From CAYOSF01 sp964406605 (GTDB taxonomy: Bacteria; Chloroflexota; Dehalococcoidia; DSTF01; RBG-16-68-14): a stretch of 64,000 nucleotides of DNA. Every line of letters begins with the position of its first letter. Position 1 is the stretch's first letter. A program made the translations under genes and the position numbers. The notes under the pieces are model-generated. The model saw only the letters and a program-made list of their open reading frames with translations. It ran no database searches and was not told the DNA's origin. Shown here piece after piece: positions 27,655-35,256 of the stretch. Location of the stretch: assembly GCA_964406605.1 (NCBI GenBank), contig CAYOSF010000001.1, forward strand, positions 62,001 to 126,000, read 5' to 3'.

Positions 27655-29085
27655 CTACGTCTGCCGCGCCTGCCAATCGAGGACGCGGCGCAAGGCCTGG
27701 GCGGCTCGGGAAACTGAGACGAACGTAGCCAGTCCGCGCGCCGCCGCCTCCTCCTGAAAGGCGAAGACCGCCTCCGTCGCCTCCTTGGCCATAGCCGGGC
27801 GCAAGACGAACGCCACCGGTTTCTTGAAGCGGACCATCGCCTCCGCGGTGGAGGCGGCCAGCCGTCGGGCCTGTTCCGCCGGGTCGAAGTCCGCCGCCCG
27901 CGGCGGTCCCCAACCTACGGCCGCCTGGAGAAGGATCACATCGATCTCCGGCGCCTCCGCCACCAGCCGCAGCGTCTCCGCCTGGAGACGTTCGCCTTCG
28001 GGCCCGAAGGCGACATTCGTGTCGACGGGATTACGCACGCTGGTGCCGGCCACGGGAGTGAACTCAGCGAGCGCGCGCTGTGTCGCCTCCGGGAGCGGTG
28101 GAACCTTCAGCCCGGCCGAGGCGACGGCATCCGCAGAGAGAACGCTGTGCCCGCCGCCCACGCCGACGATGCCCACGCCGGGCCCTGAGAGCCGCTTCAA
28201 GAACCTGAAAGCCACCGTGCAGTCGATGAACTCCTCCATGTCGTCCACCCGGACCGCGCCGGCTTGCCGGCAGGCAGCATCGAAGATCTCGAGGCCACCG
28301 GCCAGGCTTCCAGTGTGGGAGATGGTTGCCCGGCCGCCCGCCTCGGTGCGGCCTCCCTTGAGGATGATGACGGGCTTCGCCGCGGCAGCGAGGCGGAGGG
28401 CGGCCAGGAAACGCTGGCCGTCCTTGACGCCCTCGATGTAGGAGGTGATGATCTCCGTGCTGGGGTCCTCGGCACAGTACTCGAAGAAGTCGCTCTCGTC
28501 CAGGTCGGCGGCGTTGCCGTAGCTGATGACCTTGCTGAAGCGCAGGCCGTGGACGGCACCAGTCCGGCAGAAGTCGCCGGCGTTCGCCCCGCTCTGCGAG
28601 ATCAGGGCGATGGGGCCCGGCTCCTTGGGCATCTCGGGCATCATGGCGAGCCGCGTCGCGGGGCAGTAGAGGCCCATGCAGTTGGGCCCGATGACCCGTA
28701 TCCCCAGCTCCTTCGTGCGACGTACGATGTGCGCTTCCAACTGGGTTCGTTCTTCGTCCCCGGTCTCGCTGAAGCCGGCGGTGAAGAAATGGATCGCCTT
28801 CACTCTCTTCTCGCCGCAATCCTCGATGAGCTCCGGCACGACCGAGGCCGGCACGCTGGAGATGACATAGTCGACCGTTCCCGGGACGTCTCGTAGCCGT
28901 GGATAGCACTTGAGCCCCTGGATCTCGTCCGCCTTGGGGTTCACTGGATAGAGCTTGCCCTCATAGCCCCCGGCTACCATGGCGCCGAGAAAGCCGCTCC
29001 CCGGCCCCGGACTGGTGCTCGCGCCGGCGATGGCGATGCTGCGTGGATGGAAGAGGAACTCCAACGGGTGACTGCTTCTGCTCAT
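27655..29085 (-). CDS. ADP-forming acyl/acetyl-CoA synthetase, alpha-type (CoA-binding and ligase) subunit
   Basis: A 476-aa protein of the NDP-forming acyl-CoA synthetase family, which makes ATP from acyl-CoA plus ADP and phosphate. Domain 1 is a CoA-binding Rossmann fold (FLFHPRSIAIAGAS, YPVNPKADEIQGLKCYP, VDYVISSVPA). Domain 2 has VIGPNCMGLY and LISQSGANAGDF. Domain 3 has the phosphohistidine region GRATISHTGSLAGG, then VGVGGGHSVLSADAVASAGLKVPPL and NPVDTNV. The ATP-grasp beta subunit is absent from the polypeptide and from the window, so a partner must be encoded elsewhere. The start is ATG 29085 with GGAG 6 nt upstream. Confidence 0.85.
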   Translation of the reverse strand: MSRSSHPLEFLFHPRSIAIAGASTSPGPGSGFLGAMVAGGYEGKLYPVNPKADEIQGLKCYPRLRDVPGTVDYVISSVPASVVPELIEDCGEKRVKAIHFFTAGFSETGDEERTQLEAHIVRRTKELGIRVIGPNCMGLYCPATRLAMMPEMPKEPGPIALISQSGANAGDFCRTGAVHGLRFSKVISYGNAADLDESDFFEYCAEDPSTEIITSYIEGVKDGQRFLAALRLAAAAKPVIILKGGRTEAGGRATISHTGSLAGGLEIFDAACRQAGAVRVDDMEEFIDCTVAFRFLKRLSGPGVGIVGVGGGHSVLSADAVASAGLKVPPLPEATQRALAEFTPVAGTSVRNPVDTNVAFGPEGERLQAETLRLVAEAPEIDVILLQAAVGWGPPRAADFDPAEQARRLAASTAEAMVRFKKPVAFVLRPAMAKEATEAVFAFQEEAAARGLATFVSVSRAAQALRRVLDWQARQT

Positions 29086-29300
29086 ATGCACTCCGAGGAT
29101 ATCAGTGCCGTGCCGGTGGATCTGCCCGCACGACGGCCCGGCCGGCCGCCGGTCGGCCAAACGTGGATGTCGATCGCGACCACGGCGGCATCCGGTGTGT
29201 TGTTCGGTCGGTCCCTGAAAGTAGTCTCTGCGGACCAGCCGTCTTTGCGGCCGTCAGTCACAGCGACCTCCAGCCCGCAGTCTGCGGTGTCCAAGATAGG

Positions 29301-30281
29301 CTACTCGATGCCCAGCTCGCAGCGCACGGCGCGGACGCCCTGCATCATGACGCGCAGCTTGGCCTCCGCCTCGTCCCAGGTGCGGGTCTTCAGGCCGCAG
29401 TCGGGGTCGATGTACAGGCGCTCCGTGGGTAGGACTTCCAGCCCACGCTTAATGCCGGCCTTCACCTCATCGACGGTCTCGATGGTGTGCGTGTGGACGT
29501 CAACGACACCCCAGGCGATCTCCTTGGTGTCCGAGAAGCCGCGGGTCTTGAACAGCTCGGCCAGGTCGTAGCCCCTGTTTGCCATCTCCAAGTCGAACTG
29601 CTTGACCGGCAGGTCCAAGAAGCGAGGATACGCGGCCGGGAAGTCGCCGTAGCAGATGTGGGTCCCGGTCGTCGCCTGGAGGCCTTCCGTGACGATCCCC
29701 ATCGCCTCGATGGCAAGCTCGATATCCTGCAACCGCGTTGAGAGAGCCGGCTCATCGACCTGGATGAACGGCGCTCCGGCGCGGTCCAGCTCGACGGCCT
29801 CCTGGTGCACGGCGCGGGCCATGTCGAGGACGGCTTCGCGGAAGTCGTCGTACCCCTCCAGGAAGGACCACTCGACCATCGTGTACGGGCCGGTAAGCAC
29901 ACCCTTGACCGGCTTCGTGGTGAGGCTCTGAGCGTAGCGCCACATGTCGAGGGTGATGGGCGCCTCCCACCTTACCTTGCTCTTGACGACCGGCTTGTGA
30001 TAGTAGCGGTTGCCATACGAGCGCACCAGGCCGCCGATCTCCATGCCGGGGAGGTGCTCGGCGAAGAAGGCAACCATGTCCCCGCGGGCCATCTCGCCGT
30101 CCACCAGGATGTCCAGCCCGATATCCTCTTGCAGCGCGATGACCTCTCGCGTCGCCTTCCGCTCCAGATCCTCCAGCTCCTCAGCGGAGAGCTTGCCGGC
30201 GGCGAATTGGCTGCGGGCCCGCTGGAGGTAGTCCGGCTTTGGGAAACTGCCGACGGTGGTGGTGAGAAGCCTTCCGTTCAT
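29301..30281 (-). CDS. Core-MetE type cobalamin-independent methionine synthase (zinc site intact)
   Basis: A 326-aa TIM-barrel protein corresponding to the C-terminal catalytic half of MetE. Zinc ligands are visible as His and Cys in GTHICYGDF and Cys in DPDCGLKTR, with substrate motifs TTVGSFPKP at the N-terminus and VDEPALSTR. Stand-alone MetE cores in archaea and in Dehalococcoides use a corrinoid-bound methyl group rather than methyl-folate to methylate homocysteine; I infer the same is possible here. Its ATG overlaps the stop of the upstream paralogue by 4 bp, so the two are translationally coupled. Confidence 0.87.
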   Translation of the reverse strand: MNGRLLTTTVGSFPKPDYLQRARSQFAAGKLSAEELEDLERKATREVIALQEDIGLDILVDGEMARGDMVAFFAEHLPGMEIGGLVRSYGNRYYHKPVVKSKVRWEAPITLDMWRYAQSLTTKPVKGVLTGPYTMVEWSFLEGYDDFREAVLDMARAVHQEAVELDRAGAPFIQVDEPALSTRLQDIELAIEAMGIVTEGLQATTGTHICYGDFPAAYPRFLDLPVKQFDLEMANRGYDLAELFKTRGFSDTKEIAWGVVDVHTHTIETVDEVKAGIKRGLEVLPTERLYIDPDCGLKTRTWDEAEAKLRVMMQGVRAVRCELGIE

Positions 30282-31252
30282 GCGGCCATCGCCTCCGCCT
30301 TTCGCACCCCGTCCGCGAGGCGCCGGAGCTTCTCCTGGGCGACCTCTCGGGGCAGAAACTCAAGGCCCGCGCTGGGGCTGACGTGGATCCGGTCCGGCGC
30401 GACGCCGTCCGCCAGCGCTAGGATGCGCTCGGCGATCTGCTCCGGCGACTCCAGCCTGGTGTTGCGCGCATCGATGATACCCAGGCCGAGCTTCTTGGTG
30501 AACGATGAACCCCGCACCAGCGAGCCGTTCCTGCCGCCCATGACGAAGTCGAGCCCGATGAGATCGAAGGGGAGATCGAGAAGCTGCGGGAGGATGCCCT
30601 CCGCGTCGCCGAAATAGAGGTACAGCGCGGTCTCCGCAGTCAGTCCGGCCAGCAGCCGCTGACAGACGGCAGCGAAGCTCGGGAGATCCTCCTTGTACTG
30701 GAGGACGGCCGGCTCGTTGAACTGAATGAGAGAAGCCCCGGCCTCCTGCAGCGCCCGCGCCTCCTGGTTCAGCGCCTCGGCCAGGGCCGCGGCAAGCGCC
30801 TCCACGGACCCGTAGTGCCGGTCGACCGAGAGGCGGGCCAGTGTGTAGGGACCGGTGAGCACCGCCTTCACCGGCTTCGAGCTGTGCTCCTTGGCGAAGG
30901 TGAAATCCCGCACCGTGATCGGTTCTCGCCAAGACACGTCGCCCTCGATGACCGGCTGGCGGTAGTACATGTTCGTATCGAACCAGCGGATGAGGCCGCC
31001 GATGGAGACTCCGGACAACCTTCGTGCGAGGTAGGTCTGTTCGTCCTCCCAGCGGATCTGTCCGTCCGTCACCAGGTCCAGGCCGGCCTGCGCCTGCTCC
31101 TGCAACGCCTCCACGGTGACCTCATCCTCGACCTGATGCAGGTCCTCCGCGGTGATCTCACCGCGGTCGAGCTTTCTGATCGCGTTGCGCAGGCGGGCGG
31201 GGCGCGGCCGGTTGGGAATCTTCGGGTAGCTGCCGACGACGGTGGCGATCAT
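30278..31252 (-). CDS. MetE-like paralogue lacking the zinc ligands
   Basis: A 324-aa TIM-barrel protein homologous to its downstream neighbour (VVGSYPKI, DLVTDGQIRWEDEQTYLARRLSG, VKAVLTGPYTLARLS, EPAVLQYKE). The zinc-binding positions are lost: GTHICYGDF is replaced by ALYLYFGDA, and DPDCGLKTR by SPSAGLEFLP. In full-length MetE the N-terminal half is a catalytically silent barrel that helps bind folate. This gene may play that part as a separate subunit, since it comes first and overlaps the catalytic core gene by 4 bp. Alternatively it acts on a different methyl substrate. It is the first gene behind the promoter and hairpin at 31288-31379. Confidence 0.82.
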   Translation of the reverse strand: MIATVVGSYPKIPNRPRPARLRNAIRKLDRGEITAEDLHQVEDEVTVEALQEQAQAGLDLVTDGQIRWEDEQTYLARRLSGVSIGGLIRWFDTNMYYRQPVIEGDVSWREPITVRDFTFAKEHSSKPVKAVLTGPYTLARLSVDRHYGSVEALAAALAEALNQEARALQEAGASLIQFNEPAVLQYKEDLPSFAAVCQRLLAGLTAETALYLYFGDAEGILPQLLDLPFDLIGLDFVMGGRNGSLVRGSSFTKKLGLGIIDARNTRLESPEQIAERILALADGVAPDRIHVSPSAGLEFLPREVAQEKLRRLADGVRKAEAMAA

Positions 31253-31287
31253 GCGGATCTTCCTTGCTCCAGGGCCCTACACAGAAG

Positions 31288-31379
31288 GAGGGCCGTGGCT
31301 TACGGCCCTCGGGCCCCGAGAGGTGCCCTCATAGAACACGAGCAGTCTCAGTCTAGCATCGCGGCGACGAGGCGGTCAA
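31288..31379 (-). promoter_or_regulatory. Promoter and leader hairpin of the MetE-like operon
   Basis: Minus-strand TTGACC (31374-31379), an 18-bp spacer and TAGACT (31350-31355) form a good promoter. About 40 nt into the transcript is a 9-bp GC-rich hairpin (31302-31310 with 31288-31296) followed by CTTCTGTGT. It could act as an attenuator or as a processing site ahead of the first gene. No known methionine-related riboswitch consensus is recognisable. Confidence 0.5.
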
Positions 31380-31498
31380 CGAGGGGATACCTCGCACTCA
31401 GCGGCGCACCGCACGTTGACGCTGGGTGCTTTGTCGGGGCACGATACTCACAGCGCTCCGCGAGATCGGGGCGCGCAGTCTGCCTTGGGAGGGATGGG

Positions 31499-32290
31499 AT
31501 GAAGCTCGCTGACAAGGTTGCCATCATCACCGGGAGCAGCCGCGGTGTGGGCAAGTTCATGGCGGTGGAGATGGCCAAGGAGGGCTGTCACATCGTCGTC
31601 GCTGCCCGCACCGAACGGGAGAGGGACCCCAAGCTACCCGGCACGATCCACTCGACCGCCGAAGAGATCCGCGCAATGGGGGCGCGCGCTCTTCCGGTGC
31701 GTGTTGACGTAACGGATGAGGACAGCGTGCGGGCGATGGTCGGGGCAGCCTTGGAGGAGTTCGGCCGGATCGACATCCTCGTGAACAACGCCGGCATCAT
31801 GTTCCCGGGGCGGCTCTGGGAGATCCCCGCGAAACGCTGGGACCTGGTAGTGCGGGTCAACGTGCGGGGTCCCGTCGTCTGCTGTCAGGCGGTGCTACCG
31901 CACATGATCGAGCGCAGGGACGGCGTCATCATCAATGTCTCGTCGATCGTCGCCGACCAGAGCGGCGGGGGCAATATCTCCTACAGCGTCACCAAGGAGG
32001 CGCTGCGCAAGATGAGCGAGGGGCTGGCGGAGGAGGTCAGGGAGTACAACATCCGGGTCTTCGCGCTGTCGCCGGAGGGCCTGGTAGTCACGCCCGGCAC
32101 CATGTACCACAGCCTGCCGGACCAGGTGCCGTCGGGGCCGTTCGTCGAGGCGCCCGAGGCCATGGGGCGGGCCGCGATCTTTCTCTGCGGTGACGAGGGG
32201 AAGCCGCTGAGCGGGCAGCACTTCTACAGCCGCGCGCTCCTTCGCGAGCGAGGCTTGTGGGCCGATCCCGCGCCGTCGGCCGGCGCTTGA
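31499..32290 (+). CDS. Short-chain dehydrogenase/reductase (SDR)
   Basis: A 263-aa classical SDR. Residues 10-18 carry the NAD(P)-binding TGSSRGVG. VDVTDEDSV gives the adenine-binding Asp, followed by NNAGI. The catalytic tetrad is seen as N in VNVRGPVV, S in NVSSI, and Y-x-x-x-K in YSVTKEAL. The cofactor loop VAARTERERD has Arg after the second strand, which favours NADP(H). The C-terminus (LPDQVPSGPFVEAP, GQHFYSRAL) is not diagnostic, so the substrate is unknown. The start is ATG 31499 with GGGAGGGATGGG upstream. It is divergent from the MetE-like pair. Confidence 0.9.
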   Translation: MKLADKVAIITGSSRGVGKFMAVEMAKEGCHIVVAARTERERDPKLPGTIHSTAEEIRAMGARALPVRVDVTDEDSVRAMVGAALEEFGRIDILVNNAGIMFPGRLWEIPAKRWDLVVRVNVRGPVVCCQAVLPHMIERRDGVIINVSSIVADQSGGGNISYSVTKEALRKMSEGLAEEVREYNIRVFALSPEGLVVTPGTMYHSLPDQVPSGPFVEAPEAMGRAAIFLCGDEGKPLSGQHFYSRALLRERGLWADPAPSAGA

Positions 32291-32402
32291 CGCCGCATCC
32301 GGGCCCACGCGGGAGTGGGGGCGTGAAGGGGGCTTCTCTCACTTGAGGTAGTATGGTATATTCATGCAAGCGTATTAGCAGCTTAGTCACGCGAGGGAGC
32401 GT

Positions 32403-32618
32403 ATGCCCGCCGATCCTTTCGAAAACTACCTCGACCTTGTAGAAGCCGCCCGGATCCTTCGCATTCACCCCCAAAGCCTGCGCCGCCTGATCAAGCAGAA
32501 GAAGGTTCCGGCTGTCCTCTTCGCGGGCAAGTATCTCATCGAGCGGGACAAGCTGGAGATGTTCCAGGCCAACTACGACCCCCGCCCCGGCCGCAAGCCT
32601 ATTCGCCGCCTGTTGTAG
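32403..32618 (+). CDS. Small excisionase-type helix-turn-helix DNA-binding protein
   Basis: A 71-aa protein with a MerR/excisionase-like winged helix: YLDLVEAARILRIHPQSLRRLIKQKKVPAVLFAGKYLIERDKLEMF. The recognition helix is about residues 22-32, and the wing GKYLIERDKL follows. The C-terminal RPGRKPIRRLL is basic. The upstream DNA is AT-richer with TATGGTATATT at about 32351-32361. No integrase or other phage gene is adjacent, so a chromosomal regulator is more likely than a true excisionase. A bidirectional terminator hairpin follows. Confidence 0.75.
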   Translation: MPADPFENYLDLVEAARILRIHPQSLRRLIKQKKVPAVLFAGKYLIERDKLEMFQANYDPRPGRKPIRRLL

Positions 32619-32640
32619 AACGACGGAATCCGGGAGAACG

Positions 32641-32669
32641 ACAGAGGCCGGGACGACCCCGGCCTCTGT
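32641..32669. terminator. Bidirectional terminator-like hairpin
   Basis: 12-bp stem (32641-32652 with 32658-32669) between the convergent HTH and lipoprotein genes. Confidence 0.65.
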
Positions 32670-32689
32670 GGTGATTCTAGAGGGGTGAG

Positions 32690-33274
32690 CTATTCCTGGG
32701 TGCCCACGATCACGATCAGGTCCGTCCCGCCATCAAGAGCGCTAGTGCCGACCCAGACGGCCGTCCGGCCGCCGTCCGTCGTCCAGACGCCGAAGCCGCC
32801 CGAGTCTTCGCCGTCACCGCCGCTGAAGACCCACACCTCGTCCCAGTCGCTCAGCTCGTCCCGGTAGAAGTCGATCACCGCTTCGGGCGAGTCGTCGACG
32901 TCGTATTCCTTGTACTCAATGCTCGTGAAGGCTTCCGGGTCCACCTCGTCGCCGGGGACGAAGAAGGGGATATCGCTGCTGCTGAAGCTTCCAGACCCCG
33001 TCTCATCGGCCCCCGATGGGACCGGGATGTCTCCGAGTGATGCGCCGCCGCCGTCGCCGTTACCGTTCTCGTCAGCGGTATCGCCCTCCTCGGTGGCGGT
33101 GGCTTCCTCCATGCCGTTGCCGTCGCCGGTATCCTCATCGCCGACGGTGGCGGTGGCAGCCGGCTCCTCGCCGTTGCCGTTCTTGTCTCCGTTGTCGTCG
33201 CCGCCGCAGGCCACCACGAGCAGGCCTGCGAACAGCGCTATGATTACCAGCCATGCGCGCGTAGAAGTGACCAT
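32690..33274 (-). CDS. Predicted lipoprotein of unknown function
   Basis: A 194-aa exported lipoprotein. The signal peptide is MVTSTRAW, then IIALFAGLLVVACGG, with lipobox VVAC and Cys ~24 as the lipidated residue. A long low-complexity Gly/Asn/Asp/Glu/Thr linker follows (residues 25-90). The folded C-terminal part reads IEYKEYDVDDSPEAVIDFYRD, a pattern common in secreted proteins where a helix carries FYRDEL, and ends in a beta-rich segment. No named family is recognised. The start ATG 33274 has AAGGAGGT 7 nt upstream; the frame is open further up but less convincingly. Confidence 0.8.
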   Translation of the reverse strand: MVTSTRAWLVIIALFAGLLVVACGGDDNGDKNGNGEEPAATATVGDEDTGDGNGMEEATATEEGDTADENGNGDGGGASLGDIPVPSGADETGSGSFSSSDIPFFVPGDEVDPEAFTSIEYKEYDVDDSPEAVIDFYRDELSDWDEVWVFSGGDGEDSGGFGVWTTDGGRTAVWVGTSALDGGTDLIVIVGTQE

Positions 33275-33368
33275 ATGTATACCTCCTTGCGTGATTTGCG
33301 CCTGAATTTTATGGAGTGTACCAGCACCGGTTCTGAGGATCAACACCGGCGGAGCCGGTGCTGCGGAC

Positions 33369-34034
33369 CTACTTTTCGCCCTCCAGGCGGCGGTGCGAGT
33401 GGATGAATTCCGTCGTCCTCCGATAGTCGTCCTCGGAGATCTTGCCGCTGGACATGAGGTAGTTCATGAGCACTTCCAGGCTCAAGATGGAGACCAGGTT
33501 GATGCCCTGTCGGCGCAACCTCTGATGGCCTCCCTGCTGCCGGTCCAAGAGAACGACGGCGTCCCGCACGATGAGGCCGGCCTCTCCCAACTGAAGCGCG
33601 GTCTCCAGGATGCTGCTCCCGCCGGCCAGAAGATCGTCCATGATGAGGGCGCGCTGGTTGGGGTGGTACAGGCCTTCCACGTCGCTGCCCAGCTCGTCGG
33701 GGCGTGGGTGCAGGTACACCATGGGGGTCTTGGTGGCGATCGAGAACGCGCTTGCGATGTGCAGCCCGCCGAAGGGCACGCCGGCCACGAGGTCGAACGG
33801 CTGGACCTGGTGATGGAGCATACTCTGCCGCGCCTGGATCTCCTGCCAGATGATGCGGGCTGCCCGCGAGAGCGAGGCGGGATGCCCGATCAGGAGGCGC
33901 AGATTGACATAGACCGGGGAGTTGACCGTGGTTCGTCCGAGGGTGAAGCTACCGAACTGGACCGCACCCAGTTTCCAGAGGGTCTCTGCCAGCCAGAGGT
34001 TGCTCTTGTGGCCGATCTGTCGTCGCTGCGGCAT
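33369..34034 (-). CDS. pyrE: Orotate phosphoribosyltransferase
   Basis: A 221-aa PRTase that condenses orotate with PRPP to give OMP in pyrimidine synthesis. The PRPP-binding loop is ALIMDDLLAGGSSILETA at about residues 125-142, with the two acidic residues DD. VAGVPFGGLHIASAFS is the substrate-side loop, and the flexible loop YLHPRPDELG takes the position of the usual RKxxKxxG, in a divergent form. An N-terminal SPVYVNLRLL strand is typical. The start is ATG 34034 with GGAAG just upstream; GTG 34058 is an alternative. A long leader with its own peptide and a hairpin 30 nt before the ATG suggests attenuation control. No other pyr gene is adjacent. Confidence 0.85.
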   Translation of the reverse strand: MPQRRQIGHKSNLWLAETLWKLGAVQFGSFTLGRTTVNSPVYVNLRLLIGHPASLSRAARIIWQEIQARQSMLHHQVQPFDLVAGVPFGGLHIASAFSIATKTPMVYLHPRPDELGSDVEGLYHPNQRALIMDDLLAGGSSILETALQLGEAGLIVRDAVVLLDRQQGGHQRLRRQGINLVSILSLEVLMNYLMSSGKISEDDYRRTTEFIHSHRRLEGEK

Positions 34035-34063
34035 AGGGCTTCCGTGCCCGCTGAACACAGCAT

Positions 34064-34093
34064 AAGGGCTTTCCCGAGAACGGGAAAGCCCTT
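34064..34093 (-). promoter_or_regulatory. Attenuator-like hairpin in the pyrE leader
   Basis: Perfect 13-bp stem (34064-34076 with 34081-34093, loop of 4). In the minus-strand transcript it ends 30 nt before the pyrE ATG and is followed by TATGCTGTGTT, only a weak U-rich tail. Confidence 0.55.
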
Positions 34094-34219
34094 GCTGCTA
34101 TGTGCCTTGGTTCTTTGACCTGCGCCGGACCCCCAACCGGGAAACCCCCGGAACAGCTTATTGGGTATCGTCCAGAGCGATCGCCCTACAGCCAAACGTG
34201 GGGCTCGACGCTTCCGGGT

Positions 34220-34242
34220 GCCCTACCATCTCCTGGTAGGGC
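34220..34242 (-). promoter_or_regulatory. Second hairpin in the pyrE leader
   Basis: 9-bp stem (34220-34228 with 34234-34242) with a 5-nt loop that exposes GGAGA on the minus strand. It begins just past the leader-peptide stop codon. Confidence 0.5.
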
Positions 34243-34243
34243 G

Positions 34244-34288
34244 CTAACTGTCGACTTGCCAGACTCCACAGAGGATCCGAACGTTCAT
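34244..34288 (-). CDS. Candidate 14-aa leader peptide upstream of pyrE
   Basis: ATG at 34288 preceded by AAGGAGGTTGCGA, an excellent ribosome binding site, and ending at TAG 34244-34246; product MNVRILCGVWQVDS. It starts about 45 nt after the predicted transcription start. A translated leader followed by hairpins before pyrE is reminiscent of the coupled attenuation of enterobacterial pyrE, where UTP level sets the ribosome-polymerase distance. This is inference: the peptide has no run of a regulatory codon. Confidence 0.5.
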   Translation of the reverse strand: MNVRILCGVWQVDS

Positions 34289-34338
34289 TCGCAACCTCCT
34301 TACAAGGCGCCAGGCAGGCGCTCTCGGTCTTCCTCCTT

Positions 34339-34367
34339 ATGATATCACTGGGCCCAGGACTTGTCAA
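34339..34367 (-). promoter_or_regulatory. Strong sigma-70-type promoter for pyrE
   Basis: Minus-strand TTGACA (34362-34367), exactly 17 bp, then TATCAT (34339-34344). The resulting transcript carries a ~300-nt leader before pyrE. Confidence 0.75.
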
Positions 34368-34518
34368 TAGGGTGAGACGCTCATCCCTTCCGGGCTAATC
34401 ATCGGCCGGCCGTGCCGGATCTGTGGCGCGGGCCGGCCGACCGGCGGGTTCGTCGGGGCGGCGCGGGGCCTGCGTGTCCGTGGCAAGATGAAGGCGAAGG
34501 CGCATACTCACCTGTGCG

Positions 34519-35124
34519 TCATCGCTCTTCAGTCGAGGGCGCTGGCGTCTGCCGGGAAGCTTCGCCATTACCGTGCCTGATGATCTGAACTGGAATCGTC
34601 TTGGCCTCCTTCTTGGTTGCGCCCCACGGATCACGGGGCTGTATGCTGACGCGGATAGTTGCTCTTCTTGGTGCGGCCAAGGCTACATCGTACTTATGGA
34701 ATTCTGCCATGACAGGCCCAGAATGGCCGCTTATGAGTTCATGCCGGCCCATATACGTCCCGCCTAGTTGCACGTCGTCATTGAGCCGAACAAGCTGGTC
34801 TCCTGCTTGTGCACTGCACTCGGCCCTGTACCTAGCCGAACGTAGGCGATCTTCAAACCAGACGGTGACCTTGATTTGCTGTTCCTTCGTCCAGTAGGTA
34901 CAGTGCCAGTCATTGCGAATCCGGATGGCCCTAAGGTGCCTAGTCGCAAGGTTGGCAAGGCAGACCAACCCAGCGATGAGGAAGAGGACGCACGCCAACA
35001 CGACCCCTGCCCACAGCACCCTCTCATACCAGAAGGTTTCGCCCTGCGTGGCTGCAGCAATACTCGCCGCTCCAACAAGAAGGGTCAAGAAAGCACCGCC
35101 CACGGTGAGCGCCGCCTTGCACAT
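34519..35124 (-). CDS. Hypothetical two-helix membrane protein
   Basis: A 201-aa protein with two N-terminal transmembrane helices (about residues 8-26 and 37-60) and a cytoplasmic beta-rich domain of about 110 residues (HCTYWTKEQQIKVTVWFEDRL through RATIRVSIQPRDPW). No named family is recognised. Codon use looks less GC-biased than that of neighbouring genes, which could mean recent acquisition. No clear ribosome binding site precedes the ATG at 35124. It is divergent from leuS. Confidence 0.5.
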   Translation of the reverse strand: MCKAALTVGGAFLTLLVGAASIAAATQGETFWYERVLWAGVVLACVLFLIAGLVCLANLATRHLRAIRIRNDWHCTYWTKEQQIKVTVWFEDRLRSARYRAECSAQAGDQLVRLNDDVQLGGTYMGRHELISGHSGPVMAEFHKYDVALAAPRRATIRVSIQPRDPWGATKKEAKTIPVQIIRHGNGEASRQTPAPSTEER

Positions 35125-35168
35125 GCCGCCAGCTTAGCACTTCGCGAGGAACTGTGAATAGGGCTCAT

Positions 35169-35198
35169 TTGACACCAGCTTCGGGGGCTCAGCATACT
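35169..35198 (+). promoter_or_regulatory. Candidate leuS promoter
   Basis: TTGACA (35169-35174), 18-bp spacer, CATACT (35193-35198). No T-box consensus lies between it and leuS. Confidence 0.55.
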
Positions 35199-35256
35199 GG
35201 GGGCAGATCGCTTTGTTCCTTCGATTAATGACCGGGTGTACGGAGGTGTTGCCTGC

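Noticed and set aside
30815..31498. N-terminal extension of the SDR gene
   Set aside because: It overlaps the MetE-like gene antisense and lacks protein-like sequence; the SDR begins at ATG 31499 with a good ribosome binding site.
32403..32618. Prophage or integrative element signalled by an excisionase-like protein
   Set aside because: No integrase, attachment repeats or phage genes around it; tRNA-Arg at 48700 also has no integrase beside it.
34158..34367. 69-codon frame in the pyrE leader
   Set aside because: It begins inside the promoter and overlaps the better-supported 14-aa leader peptide; no ribosome binding site.
35100..35256. Possible T-box or riboswitch before leuS
   Set aside because: Only a promoter and ribosome binding site are visible; no T-box AGGGTGGTACCGCG core on the plus strand.
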